Shown: positions 52,871 through 62,089, counted from the stretch's first letter. The stretch: DNA of 64,000 bases from Paludibacter sp. (GCA_010365115.1 JAAFGX010000002.1:37218-101217); one strand, 5' to 3'. A program made the numbers and translations. Notes: a model not told the origin generated them from the sequence alone.

Positions 52871-52985
52871 AACCTGCCTGCCGCAGGCAAGCGCAAAGTT
52901 GCTAAGACACAAAGTCGCTACGAACAATCAACTATTCAATAAAGCTTTGCGGCTTTTCTACTTAGCATCTTAGCGTTAATGAAAT
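52871..52985. repeat. Intergenic repeat with hairpin and GCTAAG-type arms
   Basis: A GCCTGCCGCAGGC hairpin is followed by CGCAAAGTTGCTAAGACAC, and further on by AAAGCTTTGCGGC and TTAGCATCTTAGCGTTAA, which is roughly the inverse of the first part. Such inverted GCTAAG/CTTAGC blocks recur in intergenic DNA of many Bacteroidetes. It takes up much of the gap between the Rrf2 gene and yceI. Confidence 0.6.
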
Positions 52986-53096
52986 ATTTTCTAAATTTGA
53001 AATACTTTTTATTTAAAATATATGGATGATTGTCAAATATACGCCAATATAAATTTACACTTGTTCTGAGCAGATAAGCAATTTTTTTTATTATCG

Positions 53097-53119
53097 AATG
53101 CTACAAAAGTAATAGCATT
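53097..53119. promoter_or_regulatory. Rrf2 operator-like site 1 upstream of yceI
   Basis: AATGCTA (53097-53103), 9 bases, TAGCATT (53113-53119): a perfect 7-bp inverted repeat with the same half-site and spacer as the palindrome at 52239. It is followed by TAGTATTG, a near -7 box. Confidence 0.7.
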
Positions 53120-53194
53120 AGTATTGTTAAGAATGCGATTGTAATTAAACTTAAAACAATTAAACCTAAAATATCCCGAGTAAATTATATTTTG

Positions 53195-53217
53195 TATGCT
53201 ACATATGTTATAGCAAT
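53195..53217. promoter_or_regulatory. Rrf2 operator-like site 2 upstream of yceI, within the promoter
   Basis: The core TGCTA (53197-53201), 9 bases, TAGCA (53211-53215) repeats the operator. TTTG at 53191-53194 is a possible -33 box and TAGTATTA at 53217-53224 a weak -7 box, so the site lies between the two promoter elements and starts 73 bases before the yceI ATG. Confidence 0.65.
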
Positions 53218-53267
53218 AGTATTACTCAGATAAGAAATTCCAATAAACAATTAAAAAACACACCATT

Positions 53268-53867
53268 ATGAATAAGAAACAATTTTCGAAATTATGCATG
53301 CTAATTCTATTCAATTTTCTGTTATTGGCTGGGAATTATATAGAAGCTCAAACACTTAGGTTGAATCCTAAAACCTCAACCATTACTATTTCCGGAACAA
53401 CAAATGTTCATGATTGGAAGAGTAATGTGACTCAAATGAAAGGTGATTTGACAGTAAACAACTCGAAAAAAATTCAATCCATGTCGGTTGATATACCCGT
53501 AGTATCAATTAAAAGCGAAGAGAAAGAGAAATTGATGGATAAAAAAACGTATGAAGCTTTCAACTCAGAAAAAAATCCGACCATTTCATTCCACTTAACA
53601 GAAGTTAATGATATGAAAATTAACGGTACAGATATCAATGTAACAGTTACCGGAAATCTTACTATGGGTGGTACAACTAAAAAAATCGTTTTAAAATCGA
53701 TTGGAAAAAACACAAAAACTGGAGTTTATGAATTCAAAGGAAATGTGGCTTTGAAAATGACCGATTTTAAAATGAAACCGCCAACTGCACTATTGGGAAT
53801 AATGAAAGTAGGAGATACTGTTACCCTCAATTACGATATGAATTTTGAAGGAAGCCAAATTGACTAA
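53268..53867 (+). CDS. YceI-family periplasmic protein
   Basis: A 199-residue secreted protein (signal peptide about 1-27, ending IEAQT). The single YceI domain begins with LRLNPKTSTITISGTTNVHD and has KTYEAFNSEKNPTISFHL, then VTGNLTMGGTTKKIVLKS and FKMKPPTALLGIMKVGDTV. YceI proteins are lipocalin-like beta-barrels that bind isoprenoid lipids in the periplasm. It starts a group with a porin and a second YceI, under two Rrf2-type operators. The physiological ligand is not known. Confidence 0.92.
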   Translation: MNKKQFSKLCMLILFNFLLLAGNYIEAQTLRLNPKTSTITISGTTNVHDWKSNVTQMKGDLTVNNSKKIQSMSVDIPVVSIKSEEKEKLMDKKTYEAFNSEKNPTISFHLTEVNDMKINGTDINVTVTGNLTMGGTTKKIVLKSIGKNTKTGVYEFKGNVALKMTDFKMKPPTALLGIMKVGDTVTLNYDMNFEGSQID

Positions 53868-53942
53868 AACAATTTTACATAAAAACAATCTATCAAATAA
53901 TTATTAAAAAAAAATTATTAACCAACTAAATTTATTAAAAAA

Positions 53943-55397
53943 ATGAAAAAATTAATTATTACACTATCAGCTGCTTTGTTTTTTAGCAGCATGATGTTTG
54001 CTCAGTTCAGACCAACTGACAAAACGGGTATTAATGTATTTGACAGCAAAAAAGCAGAAACCGAATTTACGGGCGTTAAAACAACATTTGGTGGTGGATT
54101 TACACAATCATACCAAATGTTAAACCACAGTAATGCAAGATCAGCTGATGTTGCAACTGTAACACCAAATGTTTTGAATGCAACTACAACAGTGAATGTT
54201 TCTGATTATGCAAATCAAAGATTTGTTGCTGGTGTGGATCAAAATGTTTTAATCCCTTTAGTTAGCGGATTTAATCTTGCAAGTGCCAATTTAATGATAA
54301 ACACTCAATTAGCTGATGGTGTTGCTTTGAATATGGAATTATATCTTGCATCACGTCACCACAACGAAACATGGGTTAAGGGAGGTTACATTCAATTTGA
54401 CAAACTTCCTTTCTTAAATCTTGATCTAGTTGATAACATTATGAAATACACCACTATTAAAGTGGGTCAAATGGAAGTTAACTACGGTGATGCTCACTTC
54501 CGTCGCTCTGATGGTGGTAATTCAATCTATAATCCGTTTATTGAAAACTATATTATGGATGAATTTGCTACTGAAGTTGGTGCCGAAGCTAATGTAAATT
54601 ACAATGGAATAGTTGGAGTTTTGGGTATGACTTCAGGTAAATTGAACAGCAATATTGTTAAAGGTACTCCGGTTGCCGGTGCTACTGATGGCATTCATAA
54701 ACCAGCTTTCTTGGGCAAGTTAGGCTACGACAAGCAATTTACAGAAGATCTTCGTGTTCGTTTAACTGGTTCAATTTATTATACAGCAGGTTCGCTTGGT
54801 CAAACCATGTTTGGTGGCGACCGCACAGGTTCACACTATTTTGGCGTAATGGATTTTGCAGCGCCTTCATCCTCAGCTTTTGCTTCTGGTCGCCTTAATC
54901 CAGGACTTTCTGACAAATTGACTACTGTTATGGGTAATTTATTTGTAAAATTCCGTGGTTTAGAATGGTTCTCAACTTACGAAAACGCAAATGGTAGAGC
55001 AAAAGATGAAATAACCGGCGAACGTAATGCAAATCAACTTGCAAGTGATTTGGTTTACCGTTTTGGAAAAGACGAAAACTTCTGGGTGGGTGTTCGATAT
55101 AATACCGTTACTGCAAAATTACCAAAAACTTCAGCTGTTGCAGCTGTTGCTCCAGCAGCAATTACTTTATCTCAACAAGTGGCACATAAAGGTGAAACTA
55201 CTGCAGTTGCTGCCTTAGCTCCATATAATGTTGGTGTAGACCGCTTGGCAATTAGTGCTGGTTGGTTTGTAACTAAAAACGTAATGGCTAAATTGGAATA
55301 TACAAATCAGAATTACGACTATGCGAACGCTCCTCAAAGTATTTTGAATGGTGGTAACTTTAAGGGTTTTGTATTGGAAGCAGTTGTGGGATTTTAA
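53943..55397 (+). CDS. Outer-membrane porin-like beta-barrel protein
   Basis: A 484-residue outer-membrane protein with a signal peptide (ending MMFAQF, about 20). The mature part is rich in alternating beta-strand sequences, such as ASANLMINTQLADGVALNME, then TTIKVGQMEVNYGDAHFRRS, and ends in LEAVVGF with a terminal Phe, the usual barrel-insertion signal. It resembles porin-type barrels of Bacteroidetes. It is 75 bases after yceI and followed by a terminator. The substrate is unknown. Confidence 0.78.
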   Translation: MKKLIITLSAALFFSSMMFAQFRPTDKTGINVFDSKKAETEFTGVKTTFGGGFTQSYQMLNHSNARSADVATVTPNVLNATTTVNVSDYANQRFVAGVDQNVLIPLVSGFNLASANLMINTQLADGVALNMELYLASRHHNETWVKGGYIQFDKLPFLNLDLVDNIMKYTTIKVGQMEVNYGDAHFRRSDGGNSIYNPFIENYIMDEFATEVGAEANVNYNGIVGVLGMTSGKLNSNIVKGTPVAGATDGIHKPAFLGKLGYDKQFTEDLRVRLTGSIYYTAGSLGQTMFGGDRTGSHYFGVMDFAAPSSSAFASGRLNPGLSDKLTTVMGNLFVKFRGLEWFSTYENANGRAKDEITGERNANQLASDLVYRFGKDENFWVGVRYNTVTAKLPKTSAVAAVAPAAITLSQQVAHKGETTAVAALAPYNVGVDRLAISAGWFVTKNVMAKLEYTNQNYDYANAPQSILNGGNFKGFVLEAVVGF

Positions 55398-55419
55398 TCA
55401 AATTAAAAGTTTAAATAAT

Positions 55420-55448
55420 AAACCGGTAAGAATTTCTCTTATCGGTTT
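55420..55448 (+). terminator. Intrinsic terminator after the porin gene
   Basis: AAACCGGTAAGA (55420-55431) and TCTTATCGGTTT (55437-55448) pair over 12 bases with one G-T wobble around a 5-base loop, then ATTTTTC. Confidence 0.8.
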
Positions 55449-55467
55449 ATTTTTCTAAAATAATGTA

Positions 55468-55475
55468 TACCTTTG
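55468..55475 (+). promoter_or_regulatory. -7 box just before the second YceI-like gene
   Basis: TACCTTTG is an exact TAnnTTTG match ending 5 bases before the ATG. If used, the transcript would be leaderless or nearly so. A TTTA near 55446 is a weak -33. Confidence 0.4.
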
Positions 55476-55479
55476 AGTT

Positions 55480-56115
55480 ATGAAAAAGGCAGTTAGCTTT
55501 ATATTGCTAATCATTTTATTTTCCGGCAATTTATTTTCACAAACAATAGTCAAAATTGATTTGATGAAGAATAGTTGGCTTGCTATTAATGGCACCTCCA
55601 ATATTTTTGCGTTTAAACTTTATCATGGTGGAGAAAAATTGTTAGGAAAAAGGATCATAACCACCGTAACCCAAAATCACAACAAACTATATTTAAGCGA
55701 AAACCAGCTTTCGATAGATGTGAAGAATTTTACATCAGACAATAGGATGGCGTTACGTGATTTCTTAAAACTAATAAAATCCGATGCATTTCCTACGCTT
55801 GATGTTCAATTGAATTACATTGAAACAGTTCCCGGAGTTGAAAAAGAAATCTATTCGAAAGGAAAAGCATTTTTAAGTATAACAATTACAGGAGTAACCA
55901 AGCCATATAATATTCTTGTCAGTTCGAGCAGACATGGTGAATATATTTCGGTAGATGGTTCCAAAAAAATAAATATCCGCGATTTTGGTTTGGAACCTCC
56001 TGTAGAGATGTTTGGATTAATAAAAGTAAGTGAATGGATAACTATAAATTTTCATATGGTATGTAAGCTTACTTTTTCCAAAGAAACACAATCGATAGTT
56101 ACACAACTGATGTGA
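55480..56115 (+). CDS. Divergent YceI-like secreted protein
   Basis: A 211-residue protein with a signal peptide (about 1-21, ending LFSQT). The domain is a distant YceI: SWLAINGTSNIFAFKLY near 32-48, and towards the end INIRDFGLEPPVEMFGLIKV, then SEWITINFHM, which matches the YceI C-terminal block (PPTALLGIMKVGDTVTLNY in the neighbour). It lacks some conserved YceI residues. It lies 82 bases after the porin across a terminator, and convergent with rodA. Likely a second lipid-binding protein of the group. Confidence 0.7.
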   Translation: MKKAVSFILLIILFSGNLFSQTIVKIDLMKNSWLAINGTSNIFAFKLYHGGEKLLGKRIITTVTQNHNKLYLSENQLSIDVKNFTSDNRMALRDFLKLIKSDAFPTLDVQLNYIETVPGVEKEIYSKGKAFLSITITGVTKPYNILVSSSRHGEYISVDGSKKINIRDFGLEPPVEMFGLIKVSEWITINFHMVCKLTFSKETQSIVTQLM

Positions 56116-56200
56116 TAGAAGAGTATTTGTACTTTTTTACGTTAGTGGAAATTAGCAGCTTATAAATATTAATACATATTGCAAATAACTGTAATTCATT

Positions 56201-57655
56201 TCAACGGAGTCGTTCCAGTCTGGCAGCATCCAATCTTAATAAAATAAAAAGCAAAATTGTAAAGCCCCAAAGTGAGGATCCGCCGTAACTAAAAAATGGC
56301 AATGGTATTCCAATTACAGGCATTATTCCAAGTACCATTCCAATATTTATTGTGAGGTGAAAAAAGAATATACTTGCAACACAATAGGCATACACCCTGC
56401 TAAAAACCTCTCGCTGTCGTTCGGCAATACGCAGTATACGCATTAAAAAAAGCCAGTAAATAAATAACACCAACGTGGAACCCCAAAATCCATGTTCTTC
56501 TCCCACAGTACAAAATATGAAATCGGTATCTTGCTCAGGAACGTATTTCAATTTAGTCTGAGTCCCGTTTAAGAATCCCTTTCCCCAAAAACCTCCAGAA
56601 CCAATTGCAATTTTAGACTGATTAACGTTGTAGCCGGCACCTGTAGGGTCATCTTCCATGTTGAGCAGCACTTTAATGCGGATTTGTTGGTGGGGTTGCA
56701 ATACTTTTTCGAATAAATAATCAGCTGAAAAACAGAATAAAACAGAACCAATGGATAATGCGACTACCATCCAATAGCGTTTGTATCTATTTACCATTTC
56801 GATTATCATCCAATAAATGCAAGAAGCAATTACAGCAAAAATTGCTATATAATTATAATTGACTCTAAACCAAATATTTATTATATAAGAACCAATTCCG
56901 ATAAAAATGATTCCGAGAAGTAAAATAAATGCTTCTTTTCTGTTTCTAGTGAAATATACGGCATATATAATTTGCAAAAACAGAATCATTCCCATTGAAA
57001 TTATCATTCCCAACGTTCCTCTGTCGACCTGAATGGGTATAATGCTGAAGCGAATAATAATTATAAAAAGTACAATTGCAAAAGTGCCTATTAACAGAAC
57101 AATACCATTCATTCCTTCGCGGTAAAACATGAGCAAAAAGGCAATGAAAACTAAGGCTGAACCTGTTTCTTTTTGTAGTATAATGAGCGCAAAAGGAAGA
57201 AATATAAACATTCCCAACGGGATAATGTCTTTCCAGTTTTTGAGCTTGTAGTTGTAAGAACTCATAAACTTAGATAATGCTAATGCAGTGGCCATTTTAG
57301 CCAATTCGGCAGGTTGGAAACTTACTGGGCCAAGCACTAACCACGATCGTGAACCTTTTATATCGGTTGCCACAAATATGGTTAGTAATAGTAACAACAT
57401 GGCCGATACATAAATAAAATATGCAAAAATATTATACATTTTGGAATCGACAAGCAACAACATGCCACCTAACCCAAAAGCTGTAAGAATCCACACAAAC
57501 TGTTTTCCTGCACGCTGATTGAAATCAAAAATGCTTGCTTGATCAAAATCGTAACTAGCACCGTAGATGCTAATCCAACCCATAAAAACCAGAACAACAT
57601 AGAAAAATACCGTTGTCCAGTCCAAAGCATATCGTATACTAACGTTCTTTAACAT
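56201..57655 (-). CDS. rodA: Rod-shape peptidoglycan glycosyltransferase RodA
   Basis: A 484-residue SEDS polymerase with about ten membrane helices that polymerises glycan strands with PBP2. Signatures: GSRSWLVLGPVSFQPAELAK in the first third, then KETGSALVF, and IPLPFFSYGGSSLWGF near the C-terminus. It is slightly longer than E. coli RodA because of loops (HQQIRIKVLLNMEDDPTG). The start overlaps the end of mrdA by 17 bases, so translation is coupled. Confidence 0.95.
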   Translation of the reverse strand: MLKNVSIRYALDWTTVFFYVVLVFMGWISIYGASYDFDQASIFDFNQRAGKQFVWILTAFGLGGMLLLVDSKMYNIFAYFIYVSAMLLLLLTIFVATDIKGSRSWLVLGPVSFQPAELAKMATALALSKFMSSYNYKLKNWKDIIPLGMFIFLPFALIILQKETGSALVFIAFLLMFYREGMNGIVLLIGTFAIVLFIIIIRFSIIPIQVDRGTLGMIISMGMILFLQIIYAVYFTRNRKEAFILLLGIIFIGIGSYIINIWFRVNYNYIAIFAVIASCIYWMIIEMVNRYKRYWMVVALSIGSVLFCFSADYLFEKVLQPHQQIRIKVLLNMEDDPTGAGYNVNQSKIAIGSGGFWGKGFLNGTQTKLKYVPEQDTDFIFCTVGEEHGFWGSTLVLFIYWLFLMRILRIAERQREVFSRVYAYCVASIFFFHLTINIGMVLGIMPVIGIPLPFFSYGGSSLWGFTILLFILLRLDAARLERLR

Positions 57656-59477
57656 CCAGATTTGTAATTGATGAAGACATTCTTTCTAATAATTCAACAC
57701 GATCGATTTTACCATAGATATATTGTTCCATCATTAAGCTGGAAATTGGAGCTGCCCATGTTGCTCCGAATCCGGCATTTTCAACCACAACGGCTATAGC
57801 AATTTTCGGATTCTCGCGCGGTGCAAAACCAACAAAAATGGAGTGATCTTTACCGTGATTATTCTGAACTGTTCCTGTTTTTCCACACATACTGGTGTTT
57901 GGTATTTTGAAATGACGACCAGTTCCAAATTCAAAAACCTGCCACATTCCCTCATTCACTATGGGAAAGAATTTTTTATCTACCTTCACATGATGAATGT
58001 GTTTTAATATTGAATCCGTTTTATTTAGATGTGGGGTGATGTAATATCCTTCGTTGGCAATAGCAGCCATCGTATTTGCTAATTGCAGGGGAGTTACCAA
58101 TACTTCACCTTGTCCTATTGATAGTGACCGGATAGTAATTGCACGCCAACCAGTTACGGAACGATAAACCTTGTTATAAAACTTTTCTGTTGGAATATAA
58201 CCTCTTGATTGTTCGTAAATATCACTATCTGTATATCTCTCACCAAGTCCGAAACTCTTTACCCGATCAGCCCAATCATCATAGTTATTTCTGAAAATAA
58301 GGTTTTTTTCACCATACCCATCTTTCTCTATTGTGTTTTTAAATGCAAACCAGAAATATGGATTACAACTTTGTTCAATGGCACTTAACAGACTAACAGG
58401 TGAACCATGATTGTGAGTACATTTTATAGGCGAAGAAGCTGGACCGCTACAAGCATACATGGTATGTTCATTAATTCCTCCCATTTGCTGCAAAACTAAA
58501 GCTTGAAGAGGTTTAAATGCCGAACCAGGAGAATATTGCGCCTGTGTTGCCCTGTTCATTAGTGGTTTTGTAGGGTCTTTGACCAATGCCCAATAATTTT
58601 TTGAACGCTGGCGTCCTACCAAAATTGATGGATTAAAAGATGGATTTGAAACCATTGCCAGAATTTCACCGGTCTTGGGTTCAATAGCTACCACGCTTCC
58701 CACTTTTCCCGCTAGTAATTTCTCTCCTAAAATTTGTAATTGAGCATCAAGTGTGAGCGTAAGATTTACACCGGCCTTTGGAGCTATATCTTCCTTCCCA
58801 TTTTCATAGCTTCCTTTTATTCTACCCTTTGCATCTCGAAGTAATATTTCTACTCCTTTTTCTCCTCTTAACTGGTTCTCGTAAGTATATTCAACTCCAT
58901 CACGTCCGGCGTAATCACCCTGTTTATAATAATCGTCTGACTCAAGTTTTCGTCTCGACACTTCACCGATGCTGCCCAATACATGTGCTGCATTTGGAAA
59001 AGCGTACTCGCGAAGCGTTCTGTTTTGGATATAAAAACCAGGAAATTTGTACATTGACTGTTGAATGGTGGCAATGTCTTCGATTCCTAACTGACTCATA
59101 AACAGTTGTGGTGTGTATGAGGAATACCCATTATTCTTTCTTCGATCTTTAATTTCTGCAATTCGTTTGATAAAGTACTTTTTATCAATGTTCAAAGCTC
59201 TGCAAAAAGTCAAGGTATCTAAATTACGGATTTCCCGCATGATAAGGGCTATATCATAAGCCGGTTTGTTGTAAACCATTAAAACATGGTTTCTGTCATA
59301 AATCAAACCACGAGGTGGAAATTGCGTTTTTTTTAAAAATGCATTACTGTCAGCACCTTCTTTGTATTTCGATTCCAAAATTTGTATCGAAAATAAGCGT
59401 AATATATACACAACAATCACAGCTGACATGATAATGGCAATTATATATCTTCTGTTTTGGAGTGTGTCGTTTATCAT
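57639..59477 (-). CDS. mrdA: Penicillin-binding protein 2 (transpeptidase of the elongasome)
   Basis: A 612-residue class B PBP. One N-terminal membrane anchor (about 10-30) is followed by a dimerisation domain and then the transpeptidase with SPGSAFKP (SxxK), SCNPYFWF (SxN) and CGKTGTVQ (KTG). It cross-links peptidoglycan in the side wall together with RodA. It lies 3 bases from mreD and overlaps rodA. Confidence 0.95.
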   Translation of the reverse strand: MINDTLQNRRYIIAIIMSAVIVVYILRLFSIQILESKYKEGADSNAFLKKTQFPPRGLIYDRNHVLMVYNKPAYDIALIMREIRNLDTLTFCRALNIDKKYFIKRIAEIKDRRKNNGYSSYTPQLFMSQLGIEDIATIQQSMYKFPGFYIQNRTLREYAFPNAAHVLGSIGEVSRRKLESDDYYKQGDYAGRDGVEYTYENQLRGEKGVEILLRDAKGRIKGSYENGKEDIAPKAGVNLTLTLDAQLQILGEKLLAGKVGSVVAIEPKTGEILAMVSNPSFNPSILVGRQRSKNYWALVKDPTKPLMNRATQAQYSPGSAFKPLQALVLQQMGGINEHTMYACSGPASSPIKCTHNHGSPVSLLSAIEQSCNPYFWFAFKNTIEKDGYGEKNLIFRNNYDDWADRVKSFGLGERYTDSDIYEQSRGYIPTEKFYNKVYRSVTGWRAITIRSLSIGQGEVLVTPLQLANTMAAIANEGYYITPHLNKTDSILKHIHHVKVDKKFFPIVNEGMWQVFEFGTGRHFKIPNTSMCGKTGTVQNNHGKDHSIFVGFAPRENPKIAIAVVVENAGFGATWAAPISSLMMEQYIYGKIDRVELLERMSSSITNLDVKER

Positions 59478-59480
59478 TAT

Positions 59481-59978
59481 TTATTTTCTTTTAAGAGATT
59501 GAAAACCGAGAATCAGTAAAATTGTTATCAATGAACTCAGAAGAATTTTTATTAAAATGATCCAGAATTGAGCAAAGGAAAATGCTTCGAGAAAAAATAT
59601 AGTTACATGATGTAGAAATACCATTAACACTACATACTTAACATAAGCACCAACACCAAGTGTGTGAAATGAGGGTGTAGGATTATTTCCCTCTTCTAAT
59701 GATGTAAAAAGTTTAATTATTCCATTTCGCAAAAATGCAACAAATACAGCAGCAAATGCATGCATACCCATTGTGTTTGAAAAAATGTCAATCGTAATAC
59801 CAATAGCAAATGCAAGTAAAAGTGCAAACCAACGGGGAGTGAGAACGGGCAATGAAAGGATAAATAAAATATAGATAAAAGGATTGATATACCCTAAAAA
59901 CTGTATATTGTTCAGCACAAGCACTTGTAAAAGCACCAGTATAATAAAGCGTAATATATTTTGAAGAACTGTAGGCAT
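59481..59978 (-). CDS. mreD: Rod shape-determining protein MreD
   Basis: A 165-residue inner-membrane protein with about five helices (FIILVLLQVLVLNNIQFLGY; NPFIYILFILSLPVLT; LLAFAIGITIDIFSNTMG; YVVLMVFLHHVTIFFLEAF and a C-terminal one). DIFSNTMGMHAFAAV is typical of MreD. It sits in the order mreC-mreD-mrdA-rodA and bridges MreC to the RodA-PBP2 complex. Confidence 0.9.
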   Translation of the reverse strand: MPTVLQNILRFIILVLLQVLVLNNIQFLGYINPFIYILFILSLPVLTPRWFALLLAFAIGITIDIFSNTMGMHAFAAVFVAFLRNGIIKLFTSLEEGNNPTPSFHTLGVGAYVKYVVLMVFLHHVTIFFLEAFSFAQFWIILIKILLSSLITILLILGFQSLKRK

Positions 59979-59982
59979 TTAA

Positions 59983-60010
59983 TAATTCATAATTAATAAT
60001 TCATAATTAA
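59983..60010. repeat. 14-bp tandem repeat between mreD and mreC
   Basis: TAATTCATAATTAA occurs twice without interruption (59983-59996 and 59997-60010) in a 90-base AT-rich gap. No gene function is apparent. Confidence 0.7.
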
Positions 60011-60068
60011 AACGTTTCATTTGGATATTGATCTAATCATTTGGAAATTGCACATTGATAATTGAAAA

Positions 60069-60911
60069 TTAATCTTCTGATGTATTTTCTAGATTTCGTT
60101 GCTCTTTGTAATTTAGATAATTGATTACTTTTACATGCGAAAGTGTACGGAAATTCACAGCTAGTTTTACTTTGATTTTATAATAAGCATCGCTTTCTTT
60201 TATTTTGAAATCTTCGATGTTTCCTACTGGAATTCCTTCGGGGAATGTAATTGTCAATCCGCTGGTAATTAAGGTATCTCCCAATGATAATTCTACATGG
60301 CGGGCAATATCGGTGAGATTTGCATATCGATAATCTGCTCCGGACCAAAGCAACGATCCACTATAATTGCTTCGCTTAAATTTACAACTAATCTCAATTT
60401 TGGGATTCAATATTGGGATCACAACCGAAAATCTATTGGAAACAGTTTTCACGATTCCTACCACACCTTCATCGCTAATTACACCCATATCAACTTTTAC
60501 ACCATCTATTGCACCTTTGTTAAGTGTAATGTAATTTTGAAGTTTATTGGTAGAACTGTTGATGACTTTGGCTGAAATAAACTGATATTCCATTTCAGGA
60601 GGAATGTGGAATCGTATCGAATCTTGAAGTTCGGGTTGAAGTGTTGTCAGTTTGTTATGTAAATTGATAATCTGATTTTTTAGAGCCGTGTTTTCTTCTG
60701 CTAAATTATCATTGGCAGCTCGGAGTTTAAAAAATTCGACCACTGAATTGTTCCATTCATATAATCCTGAAACTAAATAATTACTAGACGAAAGAAACGC
60801 ATTTTTCTGATATTCCCGATTATTCACAATCATGCTGAACGAGATTATTTCCAATAACAGAAATAAAAAAACAACACTATATTGAATCAAAAAATTGATG
60901 AGATTCTTCAT
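60069..60911 (-). CDS. mreC: Rod shape-determining protein MreC
   Basis: A 280-residue periplasmic scaffold: an N-terminal membrane anchor (about 9-27), a coiled coil (about 60-95, LAEENTALKNQIINLHNKL) and two beta-barrel domains with ITLNKGAIDGVKVDMGVIS and then LITSGLTITFPEGIPVGNI. It links MreB to the wall synthases. It is separated from mreB by 100 bases holding a strong hairpin and from mreD by a 90-base repeat-rich gap. Confidence 0.93.
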   Translation of the reverse strand: MKNLINFLIQYSVVFLFLLLEIISFSMIVNNREYQKNAFLSSSNYLVSGLYEWNNSVVEFFKLRAANDNLAEENTALKNQIINLHNKLTTLQPELQDSIRFHIPPEMEYQFISAKVINSSTNKLQNYITLNKGAIDGVKVDMGVISDEGVVGIVKTVSNRFSVVIPILNPKIEISCKFKRSNYSGSLLWSGADYRYANLTDIARHVELSLGDTLITSGLTITFPEGIPVGNIEDFKIKESDAYYKIKVKLAVNFRTLSHVKVINYLNYKEQRNLENTSED

Positions 60912-60954
60912 GATAGGTGAAACTGCACTTCGAAATGGATGTTACTCAGAATAA

Positions 60955-61002
60955 AAATTTTCGGTAAACACACACAATAATTGCTGTGTTTACCGAAAAT
61001 TT
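60955..61002 (-). terminator. Strong hairpin between mreB and mreC, probable terminator or attenuator
   Basis: The arms are perfect over 18 bp: 60955-60972 and 60985-61002, with TTTTCGGTAAACACA in the middle of the left arm, around a 12-base loop. On the minus strand the stem is followed by a T-rich run. Since the mre genes otherwise read on in the same direction, partial termination here would make more mreB mRNA than mreC-rodA mRNA. Confidence 0.7.
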
Positions 61003-61011
61003 CAAAAAATC

Positions 61012-62031
61012 TTATCTAATCAGGAACGAGAATTTATCGACGTTTTTAAGCGCGATTCCTGTTCCGCGAGCTACTGCGCGCAATGGATCATCGGCAATGT
61101 GAAACTGAATGTTCAATTTATCGGTCAAACGCTTGTCCAACCCGCGAAGTAAAGCGCCACCACCGGCCAAGTAAATACCACGTTGAACGATATCGGAATA
61201 CAATTCGGGCGGTGTTTGTTCCAAAGCACTTAAAATAGCTGCTTCCACCTTTGAAATTGATTTTTCAAGACAGTGGGCAATTTCCTGATACGAAACAGGA
61301 ACCTGCATTGGCAATGCCGTCATTCTGTTTGGCCCGTGAACAATATAATCTTCAGGAGCGTCTTCCAATTCGGTTAATGCTGCACCCACGTTGATTTTAA
61401 TTAATTCGGCAGTGCGTTCACCTACTTTGATATTGTGCATGCGTCCCATGTATTCCACAATGTCCAAAGTAAGATCGTCACCGGCAATGCGGATTGATTT
61501 ATTTGAAACAATACCGCCCAAGGAAATAACCGCAATTTCAGTAGTTCCACCACCGATATCAACAATCATACATCCGTTTGGTGCTTCCACATCAATTCCA
61601 ATTCCGATTGCAGCAGCCATGGGTTCGTAAATCATGTACACTTCCCGACCACCAGCATGTTCCGACGAGTCACGTACCGCTCGAATTTCCACCTCGGTAC
61701 TTCCCGAAGGAATACAAACTACCATTTTAAGGCTAGGAGAGAAAAGATGATTTTTTGTTGGAATCATTTTTATCATCCCGCGAATCATTAATTCAGCAGC
61801 ATAAAAGTCGGCAATTACTCCATCGCGTAATGGACGAACAGTACGAATTCCTTCGTTTTCTTTACCCACCATTTGACGGGCTTTTTCGCCGATTGCAATT
61901 AGCTTATCGGTACGTTTGTCCAAAGCTACTACCGATGGTTCATCCACTACAATTTTGTCGTTGTAAATGATTATCGTATTCGCAGTTCCTAAGTCAATCG
62001 CTATTTCTTGCGTAAATGAAAATAGTCCCAT
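61012..62031 (-). CDS. mreB: Rod shape-determining protein MreB
   Basis: A 339-residue actin-like protein that forms filaments on the inner membrane and guides wall synthesis. The ATP-binding phosphate loops are IDLGTANTIIY (near 11-21) and VDIGGGTTEIAVI (near 158-170). The ATG at 62031 starts MGLFSF, the usual MreB N-terminus; an upstream ATG at 62058 is rejected. It heads the rod-shape operon. The C-terminus ends GIALKNVDKF. Confidence 0.96.
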   Translation of the reverse strand: MGLFSFTQEIAIDLGTANTIIIYNDKIVVDEPSVVALDKRTDKLIAIGEKARQMVGKENEGIRTVRPLRDGVIADFYAAELMIRGMIKMIPTKNHLFSPSLKMVVCIPSGSTEVEIRAVRDSSEHAGGREVYMIYEPMAAAIGIGIDVEAPNGCMIVDIGGGTTEIAVISLGGIVSNKSIRIAGDDLTLDIVEYMGRMHNIKVGERTAELIKINVGAALTELEDAPEDYIVHGPNRMTALPMQVPVSYQEIAHCLEKSISKVEAAILSALEQTPPELYSDIVQRGIYLAGGGALLRGLDKRLTDKLNIQFHIADDPLRAVARGTGIALKNVDKFSFLIR

Positions 62032-62089
62032 ATTTTTTAGTCTATAGACGACAGACAATAGTCGTCAGTATTTGTTAATTTATTTGTTC

